Part shown: piece after piece, positions 17,123 to 26,235 of the stretch | How positions within the stretch are numbered: the first letter of the stretch is position 1 | Layout: every line of letters begins with the position of its first letter | Assembly (NCBI GenBank): GCA_027593125.1 | Contig: JAQCJL010000007.1 | Coordinates: forward strand, 1-38,587 | Reading direction: 5' to 3' | DNA from: Pseudomonadota bacterium | GTDB lineage: Bacteria > Pseudomonadota > Alphaproteobacteria > Puniceispirillales > UBA1172 | Length of the DNA: 38,587 nucleotides | Notes under the pieces: model-generated | What the model was told of the DNA's origin: nothing | Seen by the model: only the letters and a program-made list of their open reading frames with translations | The model's database searches: none | Made by a program: the position numbers and the translations under genes

Positions 17123-19081
17123 TCATTTCAACTGTTCAAGGTTTCGGAAATAGTCGAGTGCCTCAGGGTTAGCTAAGGCTTCAGTGTTTTTGACAGGCTT
17201 GCCGTGAATAACATCCCGCACCGCCAATTCAGTAATTTTGCCCGAACGAGTGCGCGGAATATCCAGCACCGCAATAATAGCATAAGGCATGTGCCTAGGT
17301 GTAGCCCCTTCTCTGATAGATTGTGACAATGACGCCTTAAGCTGTTCATCTAATCTTACGCCTTTGGCCAAACGGACAAAAAGAATGACACGCATATCTT
17401 GTTGACCATCTTGGATAATATTCTGGCCAACCACCAAGGCCTCAACAATCTCATCAAAAGCTTCCACTTGGCGATAAATCTCGGCTGTGCCAATGCGTAC
17501 ACCGCCAGGATTAAGGGTTGCATCTGACCGCCCATGAATAATGATGCCGCCGCGTTCCGTCAAAGTTGCCCAATCGCCATGCCGCCACATTCCTGGGAAA
17601 TGTTCAAAATAGGCCGTACGATATTTTGCCCCATCGGGGTCATTCCAAAACCCTATGGGCATAGACGGGAATGGTTTTGTGCAGACCAATTCCCCTTGTT
17701 GACCAGTGATGGGGCTACCCTCCTCATCCCAAATCTCAACCGCCATGCCCAAGCCACGCGTTTGAATCTCACCTTTATAAACAGGTAAGGTCGGTGCCCC
17801 CAAAACAAAACATGACACCAAATCTGTCCCGCCAGAAATGCTGGCCAGATGCAGATCCGACTTAATCGCATCATAGACAAAAGCAAAACCATCTTCAGTC
17901 AGGGGCGAGCCCGTAGAACATATGCGTTTTAAGGATTTGAGGTCTGCATCATCAGCGGGCCGATAGCCACTTTTGCGGGTAGCATCAATGAACTTGGCAG
18001 AGGTGCCGAAACTGTCCAGCTGTTCATCCGCTGCCATCCGCCATAACCGTTCCGGGCCAGGATAAAACGGGTTGCCTTCATAAAGAACAATAGTTGCCTT
18101 TACCGCCAAGGCCGACACTAACCAATTCCACATCATCCAACCGCAAGTGGTAAAGTAAAATACCTTATCACCAGGCCCATGATCCGAATGAAGCCGATGT
18201 TCTTTGACATGTTGAATTAGACTGCCGCCAACACCGTGAACAATGCATTTAGGCGCCCCCGTCGTCCCCGAAGAGTAAAGAATATAAAGGGGATCATTGA
18301 ACCCTGTGGGCACAAACCCTTCAACCGGAACAGCATGGCTTAATGCATCGTCAAATAGCGTTTCGCCAGATAAAGGAGAATAAGCTTTATCCAGAAACGG
18401 AATTACCAATGTAGCCTCAACCGAAGCTAAGCTGGCGCGGAGATGTTGGTTAGTTTCGCGCCGATCAATCACTTTGCCATTATAATGATAGCCATCAACC
18501 ACCATCAAAACCTTTGGCGCAATCTGACCGAAACGATCAATCACCCCATTGAGGCCGAAATCTGTTGAGCAGGAAGAAAACACCGCGCCAATGGTTGCAC
18601 TTGCCAAAAGCATGATAACTGCCTCAGGCACATTCGGTGTATAAGCGGCAACCCGGTCTCCTTTGGCAACCCCTTGGGCGGTCAGCCATCCTGCCATCGC
18701 CATGACTTGTTGATAGAGTTGCTGACGGCTAAACTCACGCCTTTCCCCATCTTCGCGCCAAGCAATAATCGCAGGTTGATCATCCGCATCCTTAAGCAAA
18801 TTTTCCGCATAATTCAGCTTACCTTGAGGATAGAATTGTCCACCTGTCATTTGATCAGGTTGCGCAAGGATCACATCCCCCTTATCCCCGATCAAACCTT
18901 GCCAGTCCCAAAAATGATCCCAAAAGCGTTCAGGATGTTGAACAGACCACTGCCAAAGCTGATGAAAATCACCCTGCCAGTTAGCCTCGCCTTTTTCCAC
19001 CAGATAAGCCGCAAAATTAGCAACAGCTGAAGATTGCACCCTATCAGCATCAGGTGACCAAAGTAATGACGACATGTACAT
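17123..19081 (-). CDS. Acetoacetyl-CoA synthetase
   Basis: This enzyme activates acetoacetate with ATP and CoA to acetoacetyl-CoA. It lets the cell use ketone bodies or the products of polyhydroxybutyrate and leucine breakdown. The 652 residues are the normal length for the acyl-adenylate-forming family. The ATP-binding motif is YILYSSGTTGAPKCIVHG. The acetoacetate-type segment TTCGWMMWNWLVSAL follows. The C-terminal GRSDATLNPGGVRIGTAEIY and the catalytic-lysine region RTRSGKITELAV are intact. An ATG at 19075 is an alternative start with slightly better spacing from AGG. It precedes trxB on the same transcript and is divergent from the M23 peptidase. Confidence 0.94.
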   Translation of the reverse strand: MYMSSLLWSPDADRVQSSAVANFAAYLVEKGEANWQGDFHQLWQWSVQHPERFWDHFWDWQGLIGDKGDVILAQPDQMTGGQFYPQGKLNYAENLLKDADDQPAIIAWREDGERREFSRQQLYQQVMAMAGWLTAQGVAKGDRVAAYTPNVPEAVIMLLASATIGAVFSSCSTDFGLNGVIDRFGQIAPKVLMVVDGYHYNGKVIDRRETNQHLRASLASVEATLVIPFLDKAYSPLSGETLFDDALSHAVPVEGFVPTGFNDPLYILYSSGTTGAPKCIVHGVGGSLIQHVKEHRLHSDHGPGDKVFYFTTCGWMMWNWLVSALAVKATIVLYEGNPFYPGPERLWRMAADEQLDSFGTSAKFIDATRKSGYRPADDADLKSLKRICSTGSPLTEDGFAFVYDAIKSDLHLASISGGTDLVSCFVLGAPTLPVYKGEIQTRGLGMAVEIWDEEGSPITGQQGELVCTKPFPSMPIGFWNDPDGAKYRTAYFEHFPGMWRHGDWATLTERGGIIIHGRSDATLNPGGVRIGTAEIYRQVEAFDEIVEALVVGQNIIQDGQQDMRVILFVRLAKGVRLDEQLKASLSQSIREGATPRHMPYAIIAVLDIPRTRSGKITELAVRDVIHGKPVKNTEALANPEALDYFRNLEQLK

Positions 19082-19191
19082 AAACCTAAAACAGAATGAT
19101 TGCCGATTGCATATCCATCAAGCATACTGATTTCATTGGTGCTGACAAGACGAAGCTTGCCGCGAGATGAACGAAAGTGTGAGGTCGGGTG

Positions 19192-20007
19192 ATGATGGGA
19201 TACCGAATGTTTCTGGCAGTAGTGGTTTTGCTTGCCGGAACAAAAACTGGGCTTGCCCTTGAACTCTGGAAAGGGGCGCCGGTTCAGGGCGGAATGGTCA
19301 TTCTCAAAACTGAACCTGATGCTATCGTAACATGGGATGATAAGCCAATAATGGTAGCCGAAAATGGGCTTTTTGTTATTGGCTTTCATCGGGATGATAC
19401 CGCCCCGATCACTTTGATTGAAACCCTTACTAATGGTGAGGTAAACCGCCTTGTTCTAACCCCAGAGGTTCGAGTGTTTCAAGAACAACGCATTGATGGC
19501 CTTCCGCCAGCTATGGTAACGCCGCCGCAAGATGTTCTTGACCGCATTGCGCGTGACCGTGTCGTGGTTGCTGATGCCCGCGAGGTGATCACCACGATTT
19601 TAGCATGGCAAGAGGATTTTATTTGGCCCGCGAAAGGCCCTATCACAGGGGTTTATGGTTCACGCCGTATTCTAAATGGTCAGCCCCGTGCACCCCATTA
19701 TGGGATTGATATCGCTGCCCCTAAAGGTACGCCTGTTGTTGCCCCAGCCTATGGCATTGTTCGCATGGTTGATGACCTCTATTATACTGGTATCACCATC
19801 ATTCTTGATCATGGTCATGGCGTGAGTTCAACCTTTTTACATTTGCAAGATGCCGCGGTGAAGCCAGATATGATTATAAGCAAAGGTGATGTGATCGGTT
19901 GGGTGGGTTCAACGGGGCGATCTACGGGCCCGCATTTAGACTGGCGTGTGAATTGGCGCAATAAACGCCTTGATCCAGAGCTATTAGCTGGCCCTATGCC
20001 GGATTGA
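19192..20007 (+). CDS. M23 (LytM-type) peptidoglycan endopeptidase-like lipoprotein-free exported protein
   Basis: The 271-residue protein has an N-terminal hydrophobic export signal (about residues 3-23, no lipobox), a beta-rich domain (about 25-110), and a C-terminal M23 domain (about 150-255). The zinc motif HYGIDIAAP (His170, Asp174) and the catalytic His218 in STFLHL are present. The usual HxH near the end is HLD here ([10 protein letters not shown]), so the third zinc ligand would be Asp251 instead of His. Numbers follow the frame from 19189. It may cleave peptidoglycan or act as an activator or regulator. GAGG at 19181-19184 supports ATG 19192 over the GTG at 19189. Its 3' end overlaps hemA by 24 bases, tail to tail. 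Confidence 0.88.
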   Translation: MMGYRMFLAVVVLLAGTKTGLALELWKGAPVQGGMVILKTEPDAIVTWDDKPIMVAENGLFVIGFHRDDTAPITLIETLTNGEVNRLVLTPEVRVFQEQRIDGLPPAMVTPPQDVLDRIARDRVVVADAREVITTILAWQEDFIWPAKGPITGVYGSRRILNGQPRAPHYGIDIAAPKGTPVVAPAYGIVRMVDDLYYTGITIILDHGHGVSSTFLHLQDAAVKPDMIISKGDVIGWVGSTGRSTGPHLDWRVNWRNKRLDPELLAGPMPD

Positions 20008-21219
20008 AAGCAAATCTGTTGCCTTACGGTTGATCACCACACTTATCATGGCCTCAACAAGCGCATCTATCATCTGATCATCATGAAAAGGACCCGGGGT
20101 GATACGCAACCGTTCCATGCCTTTGGCCACAGTCGGGTAATTAATCGGCTGAATATAAATCCCATACTGTTCCAGCAAGTCCGTGCAAATCGTTCGGCAT
20201 AACGCCGCATCACCAATCATCACCGGTACGATATGGGATTGTCCCGGGAAAACATAAAATCCAGCTTGGGTCAGTTTATCTTTTAATCTTGCCACTTGTT
20301 TTCGTTGTACTTGGCGTTCGCTTTGGCTTTGCCGCAAGTGGCGAATGCTTGCTAATGCGCCACGAGCAATTACAGGCGGCAACGCTGTGGTAAAAATAAA
20401 GCCTGAGCCATAACTGCGAACCACATCACAGATTTGATCCGAAGCAGCTATATAACCGCCCATCACACCAAAGGCTTTCCCTAGCGTGCCTTGGATAATA
20501 TCAATCTGATCCGTGACACCATCGCGTTGCGCTACACCGCCGCCCTGATCCCCATAAAGACCAACAGCATGAACCTCATCGCAATAGGTTAAAGCATCAT
20601 AGCGCTTAGCTAAGGCAACAATCTCTTTCATAGGGGCAATATCGCCATCCATGGAATAGACAGATTCAAACGCAATCATCTTTGCCCGATCCGCTGGTTC
20701 TGCGGCAAGCAAAGATGCCAGATGCGCCATATCATTATGTCGGAAAATCACTTTATCAGCGACTCCATTGCGAATGCCACTGATCATTGAGGCATGGTTG
20801 CCCTCATCTGAGAACACCTTCACCCCGTCAAGGATCTTGATCAAGGTAGAAAGGCTGGCATCATTGGCGACATAACCACTGGAAAACACCAACGCTCTTT
20901 CCTTGCCATGCAAATCTGCTAATTCGCGCTCAAGTTCCATGACGGCATGACTATTTCCAGAAATGTTGCGTGTTCCGCCAGCACCACCACCTTCATTAGT
21001 GCCATTAATCATCGCCTCTTTGACCATCTGAGACTGACCCATGCCAAGATAATCATTAGAACACCAGATAATGATATCACGCGCCCCATTTGGCCCATGC
21101 CAGCGCGCATGAGGGTGCTTGCCATCTAGCCGTTCAATTTCAGCAAAGTGACGATATCGGTTTTGATCATGCAGATCATCAAGGCGGTCTGCAAAAATAG
21201 TGTCAGCCCAATCAGGCAT
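19984..21219 (-). CDS. hemA: 5-aminolevulinate synthase
   Basis: This PLP enzyme condenses glycine and succinyl-CoA to 5-aminolevulinate, the first step of haem synthesis in alphaproteobacteria (C4 pathway). The 411-residue length is standard. Diagnostic parts are [10 protein letters not shown] near 51-60, [28 protein letters not shown]-like [22 protein letters not shown] and the cofactor lysine in [16 protein letters not shown]. It is a strong clade marker. Succinyl-CoA supply ties it to methylmalonyl-CoA mutase. Its 3' end overlaps the convergent M23 gene by 24 bases. A small inverted repeat CGTG-N6-CACG lies at 21251-21264 upstream. Confidence 0.97.
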   Translation of the reverse strand: MPDWADTIFADRLDDLHDQNRYRHFAEIERLDGKHPHARWHGPNGARDIIIWCSNDYLGMGQSQMVKEAMINGTNEGGGAGGTRNISGNSHAVMELERELADLHGKERALVFSSGYVANDASLSTLIKILDGVKVFSDEGNHASMISGIRNGVADKVIFRHNDMAHLASLLAAEPADRAKMIAFESVYSMDGDIAPMKEIVALAKRYDALTYCDEVHAVGLYGDQGGGVAQRDGVTDQIDIIQGTLGKAFGVMGGYIAASDQICDVVRSYGSGFIFTTALPPVIARGALASIRHLRQSQSERQVQRKQVARLKDKLTQAGFYVFPGQSHIVPVMIGDAALCRTICTDLLEQYGIYIQPINYPTVAKGMERLRITPGPFHDDQMIDALVEAMISVVINRKATDLLSIRHRAS

Positions 21220-21352
21220 GGCAGTATCCGTTATAAATCATTATTTTACCGTGATTTAACACGATAGATAGATGGTTGCCTAACGAAAGCATCATGCCTG
21301 TGACGATTTCGCGCAAGCCATTTATTCTGAGACTATCAGAGGTTAGATATCA

Positions 21353-22603
21353 TCAACCGGGGGTAATACCGCGCATCCGTTCTGATCTGCGGCGAAGCAA
21401 TTCCACTGTAGTCAAAAGAACGACGGACAAAATTACCAAGATCGTGGCCACAGCAAGAATCGTTGGGCTAATCTGCTCACGTATCCCAGAGAACATTTGC
21501 CGGGGAATCGTACGCTGGGTCACATCCGCCATCTGCAACACCACCACCACTTCATCAAAAGAAGTGATAAAGGCGAACAAGCCCCCAGAAATTACCCCAG
21601 GCAAAATTAACGGCATCTGAATCTTGAAAAAGGTTGTGACAGGGCCTGCACCAAGATTTGCCGCAGATCGGGTTAGGCTTCGGTCAAAACCCGTTAAGGT
21701 TGCCGTTACCGTGATAATCACAAATGGCGTACCAAGCGCGGCGTGGGAAATGATCAAACCGATATAGGTTTTGGCAAGACCAATATAAGAAAAGAAATAA
21801 AACAGGCCAGACGCTGTAATAACCAAAGGCACAACCATCGGCGAGATCAGCAAAGCGGTAATGGCGCGCTTATAGGGCATTTCAGAACGGGAAAGACCAA
21901 TAGCCGCCAATGTCCCCAGACCCGTAGAAATCAAAGTCGCAAAAAATCCAATAAATAGTGAGTTTTTAATAGACCGTATCCATTGGGCATTGCTCCAAAC
22001 ATCTGACCACCAGCCTTCGGTCGCATCTGGTGCAAACATCCCATTGGTCAAAATATCACGGTACCAGCGCAAGGAAAACGCCTCAGGATCAAGGGCTAGC
22101 ATACCAGGGGTAAAGCTGAAATACGGCTCTTGATTGAACGACAAAGGGATTAAGATAAGGATAGGCGTAATCAAAAACACAAAAATACCACCGCAAATGA
22201 TGCGGAAGAAATAAAACCCAAACACTTCACGCGGTGACGCATAAGGAGGAAGCGGCAAGCGATAATCACCAGTGTTTAGCCAAACCGCAATACGGCCCAG
22301 AAAATATGCCGCTAATCCCGTTAACAGGCCAAAGGCGATTGAGGCAAAAAGAAACCCACAAATAAGGACTAAGCCGCCAAATAAAGCGCCCGCTTGAAAC
22401 CGGCTCAACTTTAAGGTGATGACGACCACCGCCATAACCGCAGAAATCACTGCTGCCGCCGCCATGAAAGGCAACATCAAAATGGTGTTACCTTGCGCAG
22501 ATAGCAACCCAAGGAACGCCCCTAAACCAGCTGGAATAGCCATGCTAAACCATAACGGGGGTTGAGGTGGAATATAGCGGTACTTACCTTGCGACATAAC
22601 CAT
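21353..22603 (-). CDS. potC: Polyamine-type ABC transporter permease (PotC-like) with N-terminal membrane extension
   Basis: This is an inner-membrane permease of the spermidine/putrescine importer family. The C-terminal 270 residues are the canonical domain. They start near VFGFYFFRIICGGIFVFLITPILILIPLSF and contain the EAA-like coupling loop AANLGAGPVTTFFKIQMPLILPG. The first 125 residues are extra and carry about three or four hydrophobic helices, so the protein is 416 residues against the usual 260-290. Its ATG overlaps the potB stop by one base (TAATG), so the two permeases are coupled. It is the last gene of the block. I use the symbol for family, not for proven substrate. Confidence 0.88.
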   Translation of the reverse strand: MVMSQGKYRYIPPQPPLWFSMAIPAGLGAFLGLLSAQGNTILMLPFMAAAAVISAVMAVVVITLKLSRFQAGALFGGLVLICGFLFASIAFGLLTGLAAYFLGRIAVWLNTGDYRLPLPPYASPREVFGFYFFRIICGGIFVFLITPILILIPLSFNQEPYFSFTPGMLALDPEAFSLRWYRDILTNGMFAPDATEGWWSDVWSNAQWIRSIKNSLFIGFFATLISTGLGTLAAIGLSRSEMPYKRAITALLISPMVVPLVITASGLFYFFSYIGLAKTYIGLIISHAALGTPFVIITVTATLTGFDRSLTRSAANLGAGPVTTFFKIQMPLILPGVISGGLFAFITSFDEVVVVLQMADVTQRTIPRQMFSGIREQISPTILAVATILVILSVVLLTTVELLRRRSERMRGITPG

Positions 22604-23847
22604 TACCCCAGTTTCATATTGTCGATCCCAACCACACGGTCATAGATCCAGAAGAAGAATAAAACGAAGACCAGCAACACAAACCCAAGCGCGGCAGCAA
22701 GATTCCAATTCAGTGATTTTCGCATATGGAAATCAATAATGTTTGAAATCATCTGGCCATCCTGACCACCAACCAAAGCAGGGGTAATATAGTAACCAAT
22801 CGCCAAAATAAAGACCAGCAACGACCCTGCACCAATGCCGGGGACTGATTGTGGGAAATACACCTTCCAAAAGGCTGTCCAGTTTGTCGCCCCCATGGAC
22901 TTGGCTGCCCTGACATAAGCAGGTGAGATCGTTTTCATCACCGAATACAGCGGCATAATCATAAACGGCAACATAATATGCGTCATCGCAATCAGCGTGC
23001 CTGTTTTGTTGTAAATGAGTGAGAAACGATCCTCATCGTTTGCGACCCCAAAGGCAACAAACAAATCATTCATGACCCCTTGGCCTTGTAACATAGCAAT
23101 CCAGGCGGTGGTTCTGACCAGAAGTGAAGTCCAAAAGGGCATCAGAACAAGTATCAGCAATAAATTAGATGTGCGAAGCGGCAGGTTTGCCATCAAATAC
23201 GCCACCGGATAACCTAGCAAAAGACAGGCAACGGTAACAATAAAGGAAATTTCAATTGTCCGAATAAAGAGGGTGATATGAATCTGGCGCAATTCGTCTT
23301 GCGGTTCAAACCCGCCTGTTGCCTTAGCGCGCATATCGATCGCGTTGGCAATGTAACCTAGCGTATAGGTGTTTGAAGCAATTTTAATTCCTTGCCACAA
23401 TTCCTTATCATTCCAGTCCTTATCCTTAGCTAATAAAGCTTCGAGATATGGCGGTTCAAATTTCTTTGCTGAGCGCGAGGTCGATTTGAACAATGACGTC
23501 GCACCAGAATATTCCCGGTTTACGCGATTTGCGACCTTGCCAATATCTTTGTTTTCTCTCGCCCTTATCAGATCAGACACCATCGCAGCAGCCATGGCTT
23601 CGGTAATTGGGCTTTCGCCATCCCATTCCTGCATGGCGGTGGTGGATTCCGGCATCAACGAAGAATAGCTGTCATCATAAACCGCAGCCGAAAGCATAAA
23701 GAGAATAGGCAAAACAAAGGCGCTGATAATCAAGGCCAGCAATGGACAAACAAGACCAAAGGCCCGCAGCTTTGTGCGGAACATCGATTGCGCCAGCTTC
23801 TTTTTTAGCGGGGTTCCGTCAGCGGCGAGAATGCGCGTATCCGACAT
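22603..23847 (-). CDS. potB: Polyamine-type ABC transporter permease (PotB-like) with large periplasmic insertion
   Basis: This is the second permease of the importer. Helix 1 lies near residues 30-55. About 135 mostly hydrophilic residues then precede helix 2 (LFIRTIEISFIVTVACLLLGYPVAYLMA). They replace the short periplasmic loop of E. coli PotB and bring the length to 414. The coupling loop AAKSMGATNWTAFWKVYFPQSVPG is clear. Such long first loops occur, as I recall, in other alphaproteobacterial members of the family. A terminator-like hairpin separates this gene from the substrate-binding gene upstream, which would lower permease expression relative to the binding protein. Confidence 0.9.
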   Translation of the reverse strand: MSDTRILAADGTPLKKKLAQSMFRTKLRAFGLVCPLLALIISAFVLPILFMLSAAVYDDSYSSLMPESTTAMQEWDGESPITEAMAAAMVSDLIRARENKDIGKVANRVNREYSGATSLFKSTSRSAKKFEPPYLEALLAKDKDWNDKELWQGIKIASNTYTLGYIANAIDMRAKATGGFEPQDELRQIHITLFIRTIEISFIVTVACLLLGYPVAYLMANLPLRTSNLLLILVLMPFWTSLLVRTTAWIAMLQGQGVMNDLFVAFGVANDEDRFSLIYNKTGTLIAMTHIMLPFMIMPLYSVMKTISPAYVRAAKSMGATNWTAFWKVYFPQSVPGIGAGSLLVFILAIGYYITPALVGGQDGQMISNIIDFHMRKSLNWNLAAALGFVLLVFVLFFFWIYDRVVGIDNMKLG

Positions 23848-23874
23848 AATGATTGAGACCTCTGTCTTACAACG

Positions 23875-23916
23875 GAAAAAGAAAAAGGGTGAAAGGGGGT
23901 TTTAGCCCTTTCACCC
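23875..23916 (-). terminator. Hairpin with T tract between binding-protein and permease genes
   Basis: GGGTGAAAGGG (23887-23897) pairs perfectly with CCCTTTCACCC (23906-23916) across an 8-base loop. Read on the minus strand, the stem is followed by TTTTTCTTTTT (complement of 23875-23886 region). It is a good intrinsic terminator inside the operon, and probably a partial one that also protects the upstream mRNA end. Confidence 0.75.
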
Positions 23917-23926
23917 AAAGATAGTT

Positions 23927-25015
23927 TTAGTTAGCTAACCAAGCGTTGAAACGCTCGTTCATTTCGTCTTGGTTGTCTGCCCACCATTCAAAGTCGTTCT
24001 GAATAGCAGTTTTGAAGTTATCAGGCGCTGTTGGCATCTGTGGGCCCATAGCAAGGGATGGCTTGCTGTGGAAAGAACCAACTAAAGGCGCGGATGACTT
24101 ACGAGCAGGACCATAGGAAATGTATGAAGCCTGATCAGCAAGACGCTGTGTATCGGTTGAGAACGCGATAAAGTCTAGAGCGAGTTGCTTATTCTTTGAG
24201 CCTTTTGGAATGATGAAGAGGTCAAGATCATAAACCTGTGCATCCCAAACGATTTCAAATGGCTTATCTTCAGAAGCAACAGCATTAAAGATACGGCCAT
24301 TATAAGCAGTGGTCATGACCACTTCACCATCAGCCAAAAGCTGTGGAGGCTGAGCGCCAGCTTCCCACCAGATCACATCATCTTTGATGGTATCAAGCTT
24401 AGCGAAAGCACGGTCAACACCAGCATCGGTAGACAGGACTTCATAAATATCACCAGGTGCTACCCCATCAGCGGCCAGAGCCATTTCAAGGTTTGCCTTT
24501 GGTGATTTACGCATGCCGCGCTTACCAGGGAAATTCGCAGTGTCAAAGAAATCGCTGATGGTCTTTGGGCCATTTGACATCACTGATGAATCATAGGCGT
24601 AAATGGTTGACCATACGATAGAAGGAATAGCGCAATCCGTTACAGAACCTTCAATGAAATCTGACATGGCAGGTGTGCCGTCAGGGGCTGCTGGCAGAAT
24701 CGCAGGATCAATTTCTTCTGCAAGACCTTCGTCACAGGCGCGAACCGCGTCTGAAAGTTCAACGTCAACCACATCCCAAGTGACATTGCCGGCTTCTACC
24801 TGAGCCTTAATTTCGGCAATACCACCATTGTAATCTTCAGAAACTACGCTGGCGCCAGTCTTTTTGGTCCATGGCTTGTGGTAAGCTTCGACCTGAGATT
24901 TGGTGTAAGCACCACCCCAGGATACCACGGTCAGGCTCTCAGCTGATGCCGCACTTGCAACAGCAAGTGAAAGAACAGCAGCAGATGCCATCGTCATGCT
25001 TTTCTTAAATGTCAT
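23927..25015 (-). CDS. potD: Periplasmic polyamine-type substrate-binding protein (PotD-like)
   Basis: This is the soluble receptor of the importer. A signal peptide is clear (lysines at 4-5, hydrophobic 9-22, cleavage after ASA at about 25). The mature protein begins ESLTVVSWGGAYTKSQ, a family 1 extracellular binding protein of the PotD/PotF type. Two cysteines (in RACDEG and TDCAIPS) could form a disulfide. Ligand could be putrescine, spermidine or a guanidino compound such as agmatine, given the enzymes upstream. A near-ideal AGGAGG at 25021-25026, with six bases before the ATG, predicts strong translation. A palindrome lies further upstream, and a terminator follows the gene. Confidence 0.92.
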   Translation of the reverse strand: MTFKKSMTMASAAVLSLAVASAASAESLTVVSWGGAYTKSQVEAYHKPWTKKTGASVVSEDYNGGIAEIKAQVEAGNVTWDVVDVELSDAVRACDEGLAEEIDPAILPAAPDGTPAMSDFIEGSVTDCAIPSIVWSTIYAYDSSVMSNGPKTISDFFDTANFPGKRGMRKSPKANLEMALAADGVAPGDIYEVLSTDAGVDRAFAKLDTIKDDVIWWEAGAQPPQLLADGEVVMTTAYNGRIFNAVASEDKPFEIVWDAQVYDLDLFIIPKGSKNKQLALDFIAFSTDTQRLADQASYISYGPARKSSAPLVGSFHSKPSLAMGPQMPTAPDNFKTAIQNDFEWWADNQDEMNERFNAWLAN

Positions 25016-25020
25016 TACTT

Positions 25021-25026
25021 CCTCCT
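25021..25026 (-). promoter_or_regulatory. Strong Shine-Dalgarno for the binding-protein gene
   Basis: AGGAGG on the minus strand, with five bases between it and the ATG at 25015. It is the best ribosome site in the window and fits the need for excess binding protein. Confidence 0.8.
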
Positions 25027-25044
25027 AAATCAAAGTAAATTTCA

Positions 25045-25061
25045 GTTTAATCAGATTAAAC
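25045..25061. promoter_or_regulatory. Palindrome in the potA-potD gap, candidate operator
   Basis: GTTTAAT-CAG-ATTAAAC is a perfect 7-bp inverted repeat 30-46 bases before the binding-protein start. On the minus strand a TTGGTT lies just before it, so it would fall between -35 and -10 if a promoter is present. No T tract follows, so it is not a typical terminator. Confidence 0.4.
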
Positions 25062-25077
25062 CAAGCATTGATTATTA

Positions 25078-26169
25078 TTAACTATAATCAAGTGCCCGGC
25101 AATCATCAATATTCCAACTAACGAAACCATCTTTACCCGGTGCTAGGGTAATGGTCTTGTTGGAATTCGGAATCTTGGCGATAAACTCATCATTTCCGGC
25201 TACAGACATGCGGCAACGGATATGATCACCAAGGTAAATCATCTCAAGGACTTTAGCTGGTAGGCTCATTTTTCCTTTCGGTGCTTTGGCCTCAAAAGCA
25301 ACACGTTCTGGGCGAATCGACAAAGTGGTTTGCCCACCTTTGGCGACTTCAACGACTTTAACCGCCTCCACGTGACCATGTTTGCCCAGATCAACATCGA
25401 CCTTGCCAGCCTTAGTTGAGGTGACCTTGCCAACCAGCGTATTGTTTTCACCAATAAATTGGGCGACGAACGCATTATCCGGCCGCTCATATAAGGTCAC
25501 AGGATCCGCCAATTGTTGAACCACACCATCATTGAACACAGCGATGCGGTTTGACATGGTCAAGGCCTCTGACTGATCATGGGTTACATAAACGACTGTC
25601 ACACCAAGCGATTCATGAATATGCTTAATCTCATACTGCATATGTTCACGAAGTTGCTTATCAAGGGCGCCAAGTGGTTCATCCATGAGCACCAGTTCAG
25701 GTTCAAACACCAATGCTCTTGCCAAGGCAATACGCTGTTGCTGTCCACCGGAAAGCTGTGCTGGTTTACGGTCACCAAAGGCTTCCATCTGAACCATTTC
25801 CAGCGCCCGTTTAACTTTGGCCTCTGTTTCTGCCTTGTCCATTTTGCGAACTTTAAGCGGAAAGGCCAGATTCTCATTAACTGTCATATGAGGAAACAAA
25901 GCATAGTTTTGAAACACCATGCCAATGCCGCGGCGATGGGGCGGAATATTATTAATGGGTTTCCCATCAAGAAGAATATCCCCGTGGGTTGCGGTTTCAA
26001 AACCTGCCAACATCATCAGGCAAGTTGTCTTACCTGAACCTGATGGCCCAAGCATGGTGACAAATTCCCCTTTTTCGATATCGAGATTCAGATTCTTCAC
26101 AACAAGGCTTTCGCCATCGTAACTTTTCTGAACATTGTCGTAACGAACAAAAGGCAATGATTTTGCCAT
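25078..26169 (-). CDS. potA: Polyamine-type ABC transporter ATPase (PotA-like)
   Basis: This cytoplasmic ATPase powers the importer. Walker A is GPSGSGKTT, the Q-loop is MVFQNYALFPHMTV, the signature is LSGGQQQRIALARAL, Walker B is LVLMDEPLGALD and the H-loop follows in VTHDQSEA. The last 120 residues are the TOBE regulatory domain typical of PotA (RPERVAFEAK, YLGDHIRCR). I place the start at ATG 26169 (363 residues). GGAG at 26176-26179 lies six bases before it and overlaps an upstream in-frame ATG at 26181. It follows the M24-fold gene by about 66 bases and precedes the binding-protein gene. Confidence 0.95.
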   Translation of the reverse strand: MAKSLPFVRYDNVQKSYDGESLVVKNLNLDIEKGEFVTMLGPSGSGKTTCLMMLAGFETATHGDILLDGKPINNIPPHRRGIGMVFQNYALFPHMTVNENLAFPLKVRKMDKAETEAKVKRALEMVQMEAFGDRKPAQLSGGQQQRIALARALVFEPELVLMDEPLGALDKQLREHMQYEIKHIHESLGVTVVYVTHDQSEALTMSNRIAVFNDGVVQQLADPVTLYERPDNAFVAQFIGENNTLVGKVTSTKAGKVDVDLGKHGHVEAVKVVEVAKGGQTTLSIRPERVAFEAKAPKGKMSLPAKVLEMIYLGDHIRCRMSVAGNDEFIAKIPNSNKTITLAPGKDGFVSWNIDDCRALDYS

Positions 26170-26175
26170 TGAAAT

Positions 26176-26179
26176 CTCC
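26176..26179 (-). promoter_or_regulatory. Shine-Dalgarno that decides the potA start
   Basis: GGAG lies six bases before the ATG at 26169. It immediately follows the ATG at 26181, which has no site of its own. Confidence 0.6.
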
Positions 26180-26235
26180 ATGAATTGATTAATGACAAGA
26201 AAACAGATTGATAAGGGTGATGCAAGTTTTTTCCT

